Assembly: GCF_016806835.2 (NCBI RefSeq)
Contig: NZ_CP086111.1
Span: 2,615,001 to 2,679,000 of the forward strand
From: Skermanella rosea
GTDB taxonomy: Bacteria; Pseudomonadota; Alphaproteobacteria; Azospirillales; Azospirillaceae
Direction: 5' to 3'
DNA: 64,000 nucleotides
Positions 54,307 through 64,000 of this stretch are shown one piece after another (the first letter of the stretch is position 1; each line of letters opens with the position of its first letter). A program made the translations under genes and the position numbers. Under the pieces are notes generated by a model that did not search any database, was not told the origin of the DNA, and was given only the letters and a program-made list of their open reading frames with translations.

Positions 54307-55695
54307 ATGCCGATTGAAATCACCATGCCGGCGCTGTCGCCGACGATGACCGAGGGCAACCTCGCGAAATGGCTCAAGAAGGAAGGCGACAAGGTCGAGT
54401 CCGGCGACGTCATAGCCGAGATCGAGACCGATAAGGCCACGATGGAAGTCGAAGCGGTCGATGAAGGCACGCTGGGCAAGATCGTGGTCCCCGAAGGCAC
54501 CCAGGGCGTCGCCGTCAACGAGGTGATCGCGTTGCTTCTGGAGGAGGGTGAGGACGCTTCCGCCCTGGACGGCGGCGGCAAGCCCGCGCCGAAGCCGACG
54601 GACAAGCCCGCCGACGGCGGCGCCCCCGCGGCGCCGGCTGCAAAGGCCGATGCCGCGCCGGCACCGGCCGCCCAGCCCGCCCCGGCCCATGGCGGCACCC
54701 CGGACGGCGCCCGCATCTTCGCCAGCCCGCTCGCCAAGCGCATGGCGGAGCAGGCCGGCCTGGACCTGGCGCAGATCCAGGGCAGCGGTCCCAACGGCAG
54801 GATCGTCAAGCACGACGTCGAGGCCGCGGTTTCCGGCGGCACGGCCAAGAAGGGCGCCAAGCCCGCCGCGGCGGAAGGCGCGAAGGTCGAGACTCCGAAG
54901 CCGGCTCCGTCCGCGGCAGCCGGGCAGGCGGCCAGCCAGTCTCCCGCAGCGGTCCAGTCGGCGCAGAAGCCCGCCGGCGTCGACGCCCGGGACTTCTCGA
55001 CCAAGCTGGGCATGAAGTTCCGCGAGATCCCGAACTCGGGCATGCGCAAGGTCATCTCGCGCCGCCTGACCGAGGCCAAGCAGACCGTCCCGCACTTCTA
55101 CCTCACGATCGACCTCCAGATCGACCAGCTCCTGAAGACCCGGGCCGAGCTGAACGGCCGGTCGGACGAGTACAAGCTGTCGGTCAACGACTTCGTCATC
55201 CGGGCCTCGGCGCTCGCGCTGAAGAAGGTGCCGGCCGCCAACTCCGCCTGGACCGACGACGCGATCCTCCAGTACGAGAACGCCGACATCTCGGTCGCGG
55301 TCGCGACGCCGACCGGCCTGATCACGCCGATCATCAAGGCGGCCGAGACCAAGGGCCTGGTCGAAATCTCGAACTCCATGAAGGACATGGCCAAGCGCGC
55401 CCGCGACGGCAAGCTGAAGCCCGAGGAGTTCCAGGGCGGGACCTTCTCGATCTCCAACTTGGGCATGTTCGGCATCCGCGAGTTCGGCGCGATCATCAAC
55501 CCGCCGCAGGGCTGCATCCTGGCGGTCGGTGCCGGCGAGCAGCGGCCGATCGTCAAGGACGGGGCGCTCGCCGTCGCGACCATGATGAGCTGCACGCTGT
55601 CGGTCGACCACCGCGTGGTGGACGGCGCGGTCGGCGCCGAGTTCCTGGCCGCCTTCAAGAAGCTGATCGAAGATCCGCTGTCGATGCTGCTCTAA
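54307..55695 (+). CDS. pdhC: pyruvate dehydrogenase E2 component (dihydrolipoyl acetyltransferase)
   Basis: The 462-aa E2 core has one N-terminal lipoyl domain ([10 protein letters not shown]), an Ala/Pro-rich linker, a peripheral-subunit-binding domain at about 135-172 (IFASPLAKRMAEQAGLDLAQ) and the C-terminal acetyltransferase domain with catalytic SVDHRVVDGA. It transfers acetyl groups to CoA and forms the core of the complex. It lies between pdhB and lpdA. Confidence 0.97.
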   Translation: MPIEITMPALSPTMTEGNLAKWLKKEGDKVESGDVIAEIETDKATMEVEAVDEGTLGKIVVPEGTQGVAVNEVIALLLEEGEDASALDGGGKPAPKPTDKPADGGAPAAPAAKADAAPAPAAQPAPAHGGTPDGARIFASPLAKRMAEQAGLDLAQIQGSGPNGRIVKHDVEAAVSGGTAKKGAKPAAAEGAKVETPKPAPSAAAGQAASQSPAAVQSAQKPAGVDARDFSTKLGMKFREIPNSGMRKVISRRLTEAKQTVPHFYLTIDLQIDQLLKTRAELNGRSDEYKLSVNDFVIRASALALKKVPAANSAWTDDAILQYENADISVAVATPTGLITPIIKAAETKGLVEISNSMKDMAKRARDGKLKPEEFQGGTFSISNLGMFGIREFGAIINPPQGCILAVGAGEQRPIVKDGALAVATMMSCTLSVDHRVVDGAVGAEFLAAFKKLIEDPLSMLL

Positions 55696-55710
55696 GGGGA
55701 GAACAAGCCT

Positions 55711-57114
<1,404 letters not shown>

Positions 57115-57123
57115 CGGCCCGTC

Positions 57124-57149
57124 GCCGTGCCGCGGCCCCGCGGTACGGC
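57124..57149 (+). repeat. hairpin between lpdA and lipA
   Basis: GCCGTGCCGCGG and CCGCGGTACGGC can pair (one G-U) with only a 2-nt centre, so the innermost pairs would open. No T-tract follows; a possible transcript-processing element. Confidence 0.4.
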
Positions 57150-57242
57150 GCCTCCTTTCGAAGGAGTTGGGTCAATTTGCACCTTGATGTCCGTGCCGGT
57201 GCGTTACACTTCTGGCACAGGCATATGGAGCTTGAAGAAATC

Positions 57243-58199
57243 ATGACCGCATCCCCCCCGATCGACCGCGTCCGCCATCCGGAAAAGGCCCACCGGCCGG
57301 ACAACCCGGTGCAGCGCAAACCGGATTGGATCAGGGTCAAGGCACCCGTTTCCGCCGAGTATGCCGAGACGCGGCGCCTGATGCGCGGCCTGAAGCTGAA
57401 CACCGTCTGCGAAGAGGCGGCCTGCCCGAACATCGGCGAGTGCTGGAAGAAGAAGCACGCGACCTTCATGATCCTGGGCGCCGTCTGCACCCGCGCCTGC
57501 GCCTTCTGCAACGTGGCGACCGGACGGCCGGACCTGCTCGACCCGCACGAACCGAATAACGTCGCCGAAGCGGTCGGTTCGCTGGGGCTGGAGCATGTGG
57601 TCATCACCTCGGTCGACCGCGACGACCTGGACGACGGCGGCGCCGACCATTTCGCCCGCACGATCCTGCGCATCCGCGAAACGGCACCGGGCACCACGAT
57701 CGAAATCCTGACGCCCGACTTCATGCGCAAGAAGGGTGCCGTGGAGCATGTCGCCGGGGCCCGGCCGGACGTGTTCAACCACAATCTGGAGACCGTGCCC
57801 CGGCTCTATCCGACGATCCGTCCCGGTGCCCGTTACTTTACGTCCCTCAACCTGTTGTCCCGTGTGAAGGAGCTGGAACCCGGCATCTTCACGAAGTCCG
57901 GCATCATGGTCGGGCTTGGCGAGACCAAGGAAGAGGTGTTGCAGGTGATGGACGACCTCCGGGCAGCCGACGTGGATTTCCTCACCATCGGCCAGTATCT
58001 CCAGCCCACGCCCAAGCATGCCGCGGTGGACCGTTTCGTCACGCCGGACGAGTTCGCCAGCTACGCGGCGATCGCGCGCGGCAAGGGCTTCCTGATGGTT
58101 TCCAGTTCGCCGCTGACCCGCTCGTCCTACCATGCGGGCGACGATTTCCGACGGATGCGCGATGCGCGTGACGCCAAGCTTGCCGCGGCCGCCTCCTAA
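57243..58199 (+). CDS. lipA: lipoyl synthase
   Basis: LipA inserts two sulfurs into octanoyl groups on the E2/E1-beta lipoyl domains, so its place beside pdh is logical. The 318-aa radical-SAM protein has the auxiliary cluster motif [12 protein letters not shown], the SAM-cluster motif CTRACAFC, and the conserved RSSYHAG at the C-terminus. ATG 57243 is chosen; an ATG six codons earlier is possible. Confidence 0.96.
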   Translation: MTASPPIDRVRHPEKAHRPDNPVQRKPDWIRVKAPVSAEYAETRRLMRGLKLNTVCEEAACPNIGECWKKKHATFMILGAVCTRACAFCNVATGRPDLLDPHEPNNVAEAVGSLGLEHVVITSVDRDDLDDGGADHFARTILRIRETAPGTTIEILTPDFMRKKGAVEHVAGARPDVFNHNLETVPRLYPTIRPGARYFTSLNLLSRVKELEPGIFTKSGIMVGLGETKEEVLQVMDDLRAADVDFLTIGQYLQPTPKHAAVDRFVTPDEFASYAAIARGKGFLMVSSSPLTRSSYHAGDDFRRMRDARDAKLAAAAS

Positions 58200-58208
58200 G
58201 GAAACCTG

Positions 58209-58682
58209 ATGCCGACACACGCAGAGAAGCGGGTACTGCCGTACAAGCCTGAGCAGATGTACGACCTCGTGGCCGACATCGAGCGTTATCCGGAGTTCCT
58301 CCCCTGGTGCCTGGCGGCGCGGATCCGCAAGCGGGAAGGGGACGTGATCTACGCCGACCTGATCATCGGCTTCAAGATGATCCGGGAGCGCTTCACGTCC
58401 CGCGTGACGCTGAGCCCGCCCGACCGGATCGACGTCTCCTACACCGAAGGCCCGTTCAGCTACCTGAACAACCACTGGATCTTCCTACCCACGGAAGACG
58501 GCGGCTGTCTGATCGACTTCTACGTCGATTTCGAGTTCCGCTCCAAGATGCTCCAGAAGATCATCGGCGTGCTGTTCAACGAAGCCGTCCGCCGCATGGT
58601 CGCTGCCTTCGAGGGTCGGGCGCGCCAGCTCTACGGCGACGGCACGGCCACCGCGGGCACAACGACCTCGACGCCGGCCTGA
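58209..58682 (+). CDS. START-domain protein of the COQ10/RatA family
   Basis: The 157-aa protein is a SRPBCC/START fold of the Coq10/RatA family: YKPEQMYDLVADIERYPEFL, PWCLAARIRKREGDV, RFTSRVTLSPPDRIDVSYTE and GPFSYLNNHWIFLP. Alphaproteobacterial members bind ubiquinone-like lipids and support respiration; a ribosome-binding toxin role (RatA) is reported for some enterobacterial ones. It follows lipA by 9 bp. Confidence 0.85.
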   Translation: MPTHAEKRVLPYKPEQMYDLVADIERYPEFLPWCLAARIRKREGDVIYADLIIGFKMIRERFTSRVTLSPPDRIDVSYTEGPFSYLNNHWIFLPTEDGGCLIDFYVDFEFRSKMLQKIIGVLFNEAVRRMVAAFEGRARQLYGDGTATAGTTTSTPA

Positions 58683-58725
58683 GCGGCTGCGCTGGACTTA
58701 AAGTCAATCAGCTGCGGGTCCAGGC

Positions 58726-59412
58726 ATGCCGAAAAGAATCTCACAGGCTCCCGCCTTGCGTCGCTTCGGTCCCTCCACTGGTCTTCAGCCTCAGCGCGTC
58801 GTGCAGACGCCCCGGCCGATCGAGGACTATGCCGGCCGCAGCGGGTATGACCCGTCGTTCGTGGATGCGGCGCAGCCGCTCCCCTTGCCCGGAACCGGAG
58901 CCTGGGAGGTCGCCGGCGTCGATCCCGCGGTCCTGTCGGACGGCGACGATCCCCACGAACTCAAATACACCCATTTTTCCGTCAAGGTCTCGACGCAGCG
59001 GCGGCTGCCGCTGTTCAGCGCCGTCAACATCGATGGCGCCAAGTCCGACCGGACGGTCAAGCGCACGAATGTCTGGCGGTTCGATCCCCGCATCGGGCGG
59101 GAGCTCCAGATCCTGGACGGCGTCTACGGCGGCGACAAGGAAGGATTCTTCAGCCGCGGGCACATGACGCGGCGGGAGGACCCGAACTGGGGGGACAAGA
59201 AGACCGCCAAGCAGGCCGACGCCGACACCTTCCATGCCACCAATGCCTGCCCACAGCGGCAATTCCAAGACTCGCAGGTGAGCATCGCCGGCCTCTCCGA
59301 GGATACCGGATTGGACTTCGGCGCCTACGTTCCCTTCGACGTGCTCGAAAAGGGCGATCCCGGCATGCAGATCGCCCTGTCCAGCGTCAAGGACCTCTAC
59401 CTGTCGCCCTGA
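58726..59412 (+). CDS. internally deleted DNA/RNA non-specific endonuclease (NUC family)
   Basis: The N-terminal part of this 228-aa protein matches the NUC endonuclease family: HFSVKVSTQRRLPLFSAVNI, SRGHMTRREDPNWG (catalytic His in RGH) and DADTFHATNACPQ. The next family segment, with the Asn and Glu near the metal site and about 90-100 more residues, is absent; the frame runs directly into the family's C-terminal QVSIAGLSEDTGLDFG. The in-frame loss suggests a degraded, probably inactive nuclease. It follows the COQ10-like gene and overlaps the convergent cinA gene by 16 bp. Confidence 0.7.
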   Translation: MPKRISQAPALRRFGPSTGLQPQRVVQTPRPIEDYAGRSGYDPSFVDAAQPLPLPGTGAWEVAGVDPAVLSDGDDPHELKYTHFSVKVSTQRRLPLFSAVNIDGAKSDRTVKRTNVWRFDPRIGRELQILDGVYGGDKEGFFSRGHMTRREDPNWGDKKTAKQADADTFHATNACPQRQFQDSQVSIAGLSEDTGLDFGAYVPFDVLEKGDPGMQIALSSVKDLYLSP

Positions 59413-59897
59413 GACGCCGCCCCTGCCGCCAGTTCCAGGGCGACCATCACCGCCGCCCGCCGAACCGCGGACCGGTCGCCCTCGAACACCCGGCGCTCGT
59501 GGCGGAGTGCGCCGCCGCGCCGGGCGACCCCGAAATAGACCAGGCCGACCGGCTTGCCCGGGGTGGATCCTCCCGGCCCGGCGATGCCGGTGACGGCGAC
59601 CGCCGCATCCGCCCGGGAATGGGCGACCGCGCCGGCCGCCATAGCCTCCGCCACCTCGGGGCTGACGGCGCCGACGCGGCCGATCAGGTCGGACGGCACG
59701 CCCAGCAGTTCCGTCTTCGCTTCGTTGGAGTAGGTCACGAAGCCTCGCTCAACCACGCTGGACGAGCCGGCGATCTCCGTCAGGGCGCCGGCGATCAGGC
59801 CGCCGGTGCAGGACTCCGCGGTCGCCAGCTTCAGCCCCGCCGCATCGTAGGCGGCGAGGACGGCTCGGGCGCGGTCCAGGACGTCGTCGGGAAACAT
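59397..59897 (-). CDS. nicotinamide-nucleotide amidohydrolase (PncC, CinA C-terminal domain)
   Basis: The 166-aa protein is a stand-alone CinA C-terminal domain, deamidating NMN to nicotinate mononucleotide to recycle pyridine nucleotides. The catalytic LATAESCTGGLIAGALTEIA motif and VTGIAGPGGSTPGKPVGLVY are clear. It lies 15 bp downstream of ispDF on the same strand, and its end overlaps the convergent nuclease gene by 16 bp. Confidence 0.9.
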   Translation of the reverse strand: MFPDDVLDRARAVLAAYDAAGLKLATAESCTGGLIAGALTEIAGSSSVVERGFVTYSNEAKTELLGVPSDLIGRVGAVSPEVAEAMAAGAVAHSRADAAVAVTGIAGPGGSTPGKPVGLVYFGVARRGGALRHERRVFEGDRSAVRRAAVMVALELAAGAASQGDR

Positions 59898-59912
59898 CGG
59901 CGCGTCCTCCCC

Positions 59913-61088
59913 TCAGGTCGCCGGCAGGCGGATGGTGGCCACCGCCTGCGCCGCGATCCCTTCGCCCCGGCCGGTGAAACCCAGACGCTCGGTGGTGGTC
60001 GCCTTGACGCTGACCCGGTCGGGCGCGATCTCCAGCAGCTCGGCCATGCGGGCGACCATCGCCTCCCGGTGCGGGCCGATCTTCGGGCGCTCGCAGATCA
60101 GGGTCACGTCGGCGTGGGCGATCACGCCGCCGCGCGCGCGGACCATCCCGACCGCGTGGCGCAGGAACAGGGCGCTGTCGGCACCGCGCCACTGCGGGTC
60201 GCTGGGCGGAAAATGGCTGCCGATGTCGCCGGCGGCCAGCGCGCCCAAGATCGCGTCGGTCAGGGCATGGAGCCCCACGTCGGCGTCGGAATGGCCTTCC
60301 AGCCGCGCCTCGTGGGGCACCCTCGCCCCGCACAGCACCACATGGTCGCCGGGCGAGAACCGGTGGACGTCATAGCCCATACCGATCCGCACGTCCTGCG
60401 GCAGGGAGGGGAGGCAGGCGTTCATCAGCATGGCGGCCTGCGCCAGATCATCGCGATTGGTCACTTTGAGGTTTTCCGGGTTGCCTTCCACCAGAGCCAC
60501 ATCCAGTCCCGCCCGCTCCGCCACTGCCGCGTCGTCGGTCAGTTCCGCGCCGGCCAGTTCCCGATGCGCCCGCAGGATTTCGGGGAAGCGGAAGCCCTGC
60601 GGAGTCTGGGCCCGCCACAGGCCGGCACGCTCCACGGTGCCGCTGACCAGGCCGCCGGTGCCCCGCTTCAGCGTATCCGTCACGGGAACGGCGGCGATCG
60701 CGGCGGGGACCTCGTCCAGCCTGTCCCGGACCGCCTTGATCGTGGCCCCGCTCACCAGCGGCCGGGCGGCGTCGTGGATCAGCACGAAGTCAGGCGCCGG
60801 GTCGCGCGCAGCCAGCCGTTCCAGCCCTAGACGGACCGATTCCTGGCGGGTCGCGCCCCCGGCGACGGGTTCGGGCAGGTCGAGGCCGGCGACCGCGGCA
60901 TCATAAAGCTCGCGGTGGCCCGGTTGGATCACCACCTGGACGTCATCCACGTCAGGGTGCTCCAGGAAGATGCCGACCGTATGGCGGAGCACGGCGCTCC
61001 CGCCCAGTGTCTGGTACTGTTTCGGCCGGTCGCCGCCGAAGCGCTCGCCAACGCCCGCGGCGACGATCAGCGCCACACATGAAGTCAT
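59913..61088 (-). CDS. ispDF: bifunctional IspD/IspF of isoprenoid synthesis
   Basis: The 391-aa fusion makes two steps of the MEP pathway: IspD (CDP-ME synthesis; [20 protein letters not shown] at the start and [10 protein letters not shown]-type [10 protein letters not shown] near 105) and, from about 230, IspF (cyclic diphosphate formation; GMGYDVHRF with metal Asp/His, [19 protein letters not shown]). The fusion is usual in alphaproteobacteria. It precedes cinA by 15 bp. Confidence 0.96.
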   Translation of the reverse strand: MTSCVALIVAAGVGERFGGDRPKQYQTLGGSAVLRHTVGIFLEHPDVDDVQVVIQPGHRELYDAAVAGLDLPEPVAGGATRQESVRLGLERLAARDPAPDFVLIHDAARPLVSGATIKAVRDRLDEVPAAIAAVPVTDTLKRGTGGLVSGTVERAGLWRAQTPQGFRFPEILRAHRELAGAELTDDAAVAERAGLDVALVEGNPENLKVTNRDDLAQAAMLMNACLPSLPQDVRIGMGYDVHRFSPGDHVVLCGARVPHEARLEGHSDADVGLHALTDAILGALAAGDIGSHFPPSDPQWRGADSALFLRHAVGMVRARGGVIAHADVTLICERPKIGPHREAMVARMAELLEIAPDRVSVKATTTERLGFTGRGEGIAAQAVATIRLPAT

Positions 61089-61204
61089 ATTCTGGTCCGG
61101 AATGTCTCGACAAGCATGCTGCTCAATGCCTGTCGCAGCCTAGCCCGTCGTGGCCGCTGCGCCAAGCGATCCTGATGGGGCAGGTCCGGTGCCGCCTGCC
61201 CCAG

Positions 61205-62375
61205 TCACGGCTGGCGGTCGTCCGCCACCCGTGTCACCTCGACCTGCTGGGGCATTCCACTGGTGCCGACAAAGGCTGCAACCTGGGCGTCGAGCGCGCC
61301 GGCTGCAGCGGCTTCCGCTGACAGGTTCAGGCGAAGCTTGGCGACCGGCGACTCGGACCACGTCCCCCAGGGCTCGGGCCGGGACCAGCCTTCGCGCAAC
61401 GCCGCACCGCCACCGGCGGCCATGGTGAAGAACAGGGGCGCACCCCTCCCGACGAGCGGAGCCGGCCCGCCGTCTGGCAGCAGCGCCGAAAACTTGATCC
61501 GGTTTTCCGGCGATTCGCGAAACGGTGCGAGCACCGATTCAGGCAGGATGCCGGGCGCCGCGCCGGATTTTTCCAGCATCCAAACCAAGCTGTAAGCGGC
61601 CGTCCCACCGTGCACATGACCGTCCCAGACGACGGTGCGCGGCAGCATCAGGCTCAGCAGGAAGGCTGCGGAGGCCAGCCATGTCAACGACGGTGCCGCT
61701 CCGCGGCGGATTGCCAGAACCAGCAGGGTGACCAGCACCGGCCAGGAGAGCAGCCCGAAGACCCTGGTGGAATCGAGCGTTACTGCGGTCACGCCCATGC
61801 AGATCAAAGCCGCGATGACCAACCGGGGCAGGGGTCGGACGGTGACCCCGGTCTCCTCCAGGCTCCTGTGCCGGATCGCCATCGCGGCCGGCACGACCAG
61901 TAGCCAGCCGGCGCCGAAGAAGGACCAGAAGAGCATCTGCGGATTCCGCACCAACTGCGTCAGCTGGATGTCGATCCCGACCTGAAGCATGTAGTCGAGC
62001 CGGCTACGCTCCACCACGATCGCAGAACAGCGCGAAGGTATGGGAAGTCGCCGCTGCCCCGAACAGCCAAGCAAGCGACGGCGTCAGCCAGGAGGTCAGC
62101 AGCCAGTCGGCATCGGCGCTGGCGGGGAAAGGGTCGCGCGTGATGTCCGACGCGATCATCCAGACCGCGTTCAGGGCCGGCGTAGTCCATACTCCGCTGA
62201 CCGCGACCGCCGCCCCAGCCGCGGCGAGGCACAGCCAGACATAGGGCAGGGCGGACAGGCTAGCCACCGAACGATCCAGCAGGCGACGCAAGGAAATCAG
62301 TGCGGCGGCGGCGGGGTCGGCCGGGCGAACAGGCTGGTCCATAAGATCGAGGCCGGATTCCGGAGAGGCGCGCAA
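61205..62375 (-). pseudogene. membrane-protein gene split by a frameshift
   Basis: Two overlapping minus-strand frames appear to be parts of one protein. The upstream frame (62375 to a stop at 62004, about 123 aa, three hydrophobic stretches) ends ATSHTFALFCDRGGA; the downstream frame (to 61205, about 250 aa, four to five membrane segments) continues AIVVERSRLDYMLQVG and on. Removing one base near 62020-62026 joins them as HTFALFAIVVERSRLDYMLQ. The protein is of unknown function. A sequencing error or a coupled pair are alternatives; no ribosome site clearly supports a second start. It is divergent from the CcsA-like gene. Confidence 0.55.
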
Positions 62376-62558
62376 GGCGGCGGGCTGCTTAAGTGAACGC
62401 GCATGATATCACCGGGTCGGCGGAATAGCAGGTAAAGTTCACGCTCAGGCGTGTGGGAGGTTGTATTAAGCGGATGCAGTCCTGAGTTTTATGGCCGTGG
62501 CGGAACGCCGGGCCTATCCTGCGGCCGGGCGGTCCGGATGCGAAGCCGGAGATGCAAG

Positions 62559-62577
62559 CCCGGAATGCCGTTCCGGG
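62559..62577. repeat. inverted repeat upstream of the CcsA-like gene
   Basis: CCCGGAA (62559-62565) and TTCCGGG (62571-62577) flank a 5-nt centre, 28 bp before the start at 62606 in the divergent spacer. It may be an operator or an RNA hairpin. Confidence 0.4.
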
Positions 62578-62605
62578 ATAGTCCGGGGATGAAGATCGGA
62601 AGACA

Positions 62606-63421
62606 ATGTTGCAGAACGTCCTATTCAGCCTCACCGCCCTGCTGGCCCTGATGCCGGCCTCGCTGCTGGCGTACGTGCGCGACGGGTTCCGGCAGGGCAG
62701 GGGGCCGGACGCCGTGTTCTGGGCGGTCCTGTTCGTGGCCGTCGCCGGCCCGCTCGCCTGGGCGGTGGTCCAGCTCGACGGTACATGGCGCACGGGACTG
62801 TCCACGACGCTGTGGGTCAGCATCGCCGCCTGCATGGTGCTGTATTCCGGCCTGTGCCTGACCACCCGCTCCGGCTGGCGGCTGATGCCGCTGCTGCTGC
62901 CTTATCTGTTGCTGGTCGGCCTGTTCGCGACCGCCGCCACCGAGGCGCCGGACCCGACGCTGAGCGCCTCCGCCCCGACGGTCTGGGTCGACCTGCATAT
63001 CGGGGTTTCCGTCACGACCTACGCCCTGCTGACCCTGGCCGCGGTCTCGGCCCTGGCGGCCTTCCTGCAGGAGCGGGCGCTGAAAGCGAAGCGCCCGACG
63101 GCGCTGACCCGCATGCTGCCGCCCATGGCCGATAGCGAGCAGTTCCAGGGGCGGCTGCTGGTCGCGTCGGAGATCGTGCTCGGCCTCGGCCTGGCGACCG
63201 GCATGTCGGTCCTGTACTTCGAGCAGGGGGTCCTGTTTCGAGTCGACCACAAGACAGTCCTTTCTGTCGCCACCTTTATCGTCATCGGCGGGCTTCTGAT
63301 CGCCCATGCCGCGACCGGCGTGCGGGGCAGGCGGGCCGCCCGCTTTGTACTTCTTGCTTTTCTTCTGCTCACATTGGGATATCCCGGCGTCAAATTCGTC
63401 ACGGATATTTTAATTTCCTGA
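62606..63421 (+). CDS. cytochrome c assembly-like inner-membrane protein (CcsA/YpjD family)
   Basis: The 271-aa protein has about eight transmembrane helices and the pattern of the cytochrome c assembly/YpjD family, including WVDLHIGVSVTTYALLTLAA with a conserved membrane His and a late VLFRVDHKTVLS loop with a second His. Related proteins handle heme or sit with ffh in alphaproteobacteria; a direct cytochrome c role is uncertain. Divergent from the frameshifted gene. Confidence 0.8.
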   Translation: MLQNVLFSLTALLALMPASLLAYVRDGFRQGRGPDAVFWAVLFVAVAGPLAWAVVQLDGTWRTGLSTTLWVSIAACMVLYSGLCLTTRSGWRLMPLLLPYLLLVGLFATAATEAPDPTLSASAPTVWVDLHIGVSVTTYALLTLAAVSALAAFLQERALKAKRPTALTRMLPPMADSEQFQGRLLVASEIVLGLGLATGMSVLYFEQGVLFRVDHKTVLSVATFIVIGGLLIAHAATGVRGRRAARFVLLAFLLLTLGYPGVKFVTDILIS

Positions 63422-63542
63422 GGTAATCGGGATCAGGCGGCATCCGGCGGGTCGGTTCGCGCCCGGCCACGAGCCAAGCAATGGTTTCATCGGCATTCTT
63501 CGCGCTTGCGATATTTTCCGGATGCGTGCTAGCCTGCACAAA

Positions 63543-64000
63543 ATGACAGCATTACAGGGAATTGCCCAAAAGATGGGCATCAACATCGGATCCATCAGGA
63601 TTGACGACCCCGTTATCCTGGCCCCCATGTCGGGCGTTTCGGACATGCCGTTTCGCCGTCTGGTCAAGCGAGCCGGCGCCGGCCTCGTCGTGTCGGAGAT
63701 GATCGCAAGCCAAGCGATGATCCGCGCGTCGCGCCAGACCATGAAGATGGCGACCAACTGCGCCGAGGAATTTCCCATGGCCGTGCAGCTCGCCGGATGC
63801 GAGCCGGCGGTCATGGCGGAAGCGGCCAGGCTGAACCAGGACCGGGGCGCCGCGCTGATCGACATCAATTTCGGCTGCCCGGTCAAGAAGATCGTCAACG
63901 GGCATGCCGGATCGTCGCTGATGCGGGACGAGGTCCATGCCGCCCGCATCCTGGAGGCGACGGTCAAGGCGGTCGACGTTCCGGTCACGCTGAAGATGCG
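63543..64000 (+). CDS. dusB: tRNA-dihydrouridine synthase DusB (start of gene, runs off the window)
   Basis: The visible 152 codons encode the FMN-dependent tRNA-dihydrouridine synthase: VILAPMSGVSDMPFRRLVKR at the N-terminus, the EMIAS FMN-loop and the catalytic Cys in DINFGCPVKK. The start may be 63543 or ATG 63573. In Rhodospirillales this nifR3-type gene usually precedes ntrB-ntrC, but the continuation is outside the window. Confidence 0.93.
   Translation, partial: MTALQGIAQKMGINIGSIRIDDPVILAPMSGVSDMPFRRLVKRAGAGLVVSEMIASQAMIRASRQTMKMATNCAEEFPMAVQLAGCEPAVMAEAARLNQDRGAALIDINFGCPVKKIVNGHAGSSLMRDEVHAARILEATVKAVDVPVTLKM

Overview
The window looks like a chromosomal segment of a high-GC alphaproteobacterium, most likely of the Rhodospirillales (Azospirillum/Skermanella-like). 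This is inferred from gene content and order: trpGDC-moaC-moeA-lexA, eno-ftsB-like-pdhA-pdhB-pdhC-lpdA-lipA-COQ10/RatA, fused ispDF, a nifR3-type dusB, and GTTC-N7-GTTC LexA boxes. Almost every reading frame stays open on both strands because of the base composition, so long antisense frames were discounted. No rRNA, CRISPR array, insertion sequence or prophage was seen; one tRNA gene (Lys) is present.

Region by region. 0.2-8.5 kb: a minus-strand operon of three consecutive TolC-family outer-membrane proteins and a degenerate ATP-grasp-like protein, all joined by 4-bp stop/start overlaps. It is divergent from a sigma54 activator, with a -24/-12 promoter between them. 8.5-13.1 kb: a small membrane protein, a stand-alone EF-G (fusA), a 1.2-kb gene-free stretch with DnaA-box-like sites and palindromes, and small regulatory genes. 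13.3-25.1 kb: an FtsK-type translocase without membrane segments, a PAS protein, an HtrA protease with a two-component pair, a HisC-type aminotransferase, an EF-P-hydroxylase-like protein, a minimal chemoreceptor signalling domain, three small proteins and a MATE exporter.

25.3-41.7 kb is mostly housekeeping: gyrA, coaD, tRNA-Lys, lexA, moeA, moaC, trpC, trpD, trpG, then an oppositely oriented copper block (cueR, a polysaccharide-deacetylase-like protein, copZ). That block separates trpG from ppiD-trpE; tpiA and secG follow. 41.8-49.7 kb: pyrG, then a type I secretion operon (84-aa accessory protein, ABC exporter, membrane fusion protein) divergent from its probable cargo, a serralysin-type RTX protease with DUF4214 repeats. 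49.8-64 kb: eno, an FtsB-like protein, the complete pyruvate dehydrogenase complex with lipoate synthase, a COQ10/RatA protein, an internally deleted nuclease, the CinA C-terminal domain, ispDF, a frameshifted membrane-protein gene, a CcsA-like protein and the start of dusB, which runs off the end.

Functional links: PdhA/B/C/LpdA form one enzyme complex, and LipA makes the lipoyl groups carried by its E1-beta and E2 subunits. The type I transporter probably exports the divergent protease and needs an outer-membrane TolC, which its own operon lacks. The most unusual element is the sigma54-linked triple-TolC/ATP-grasp-like operon at the left end.
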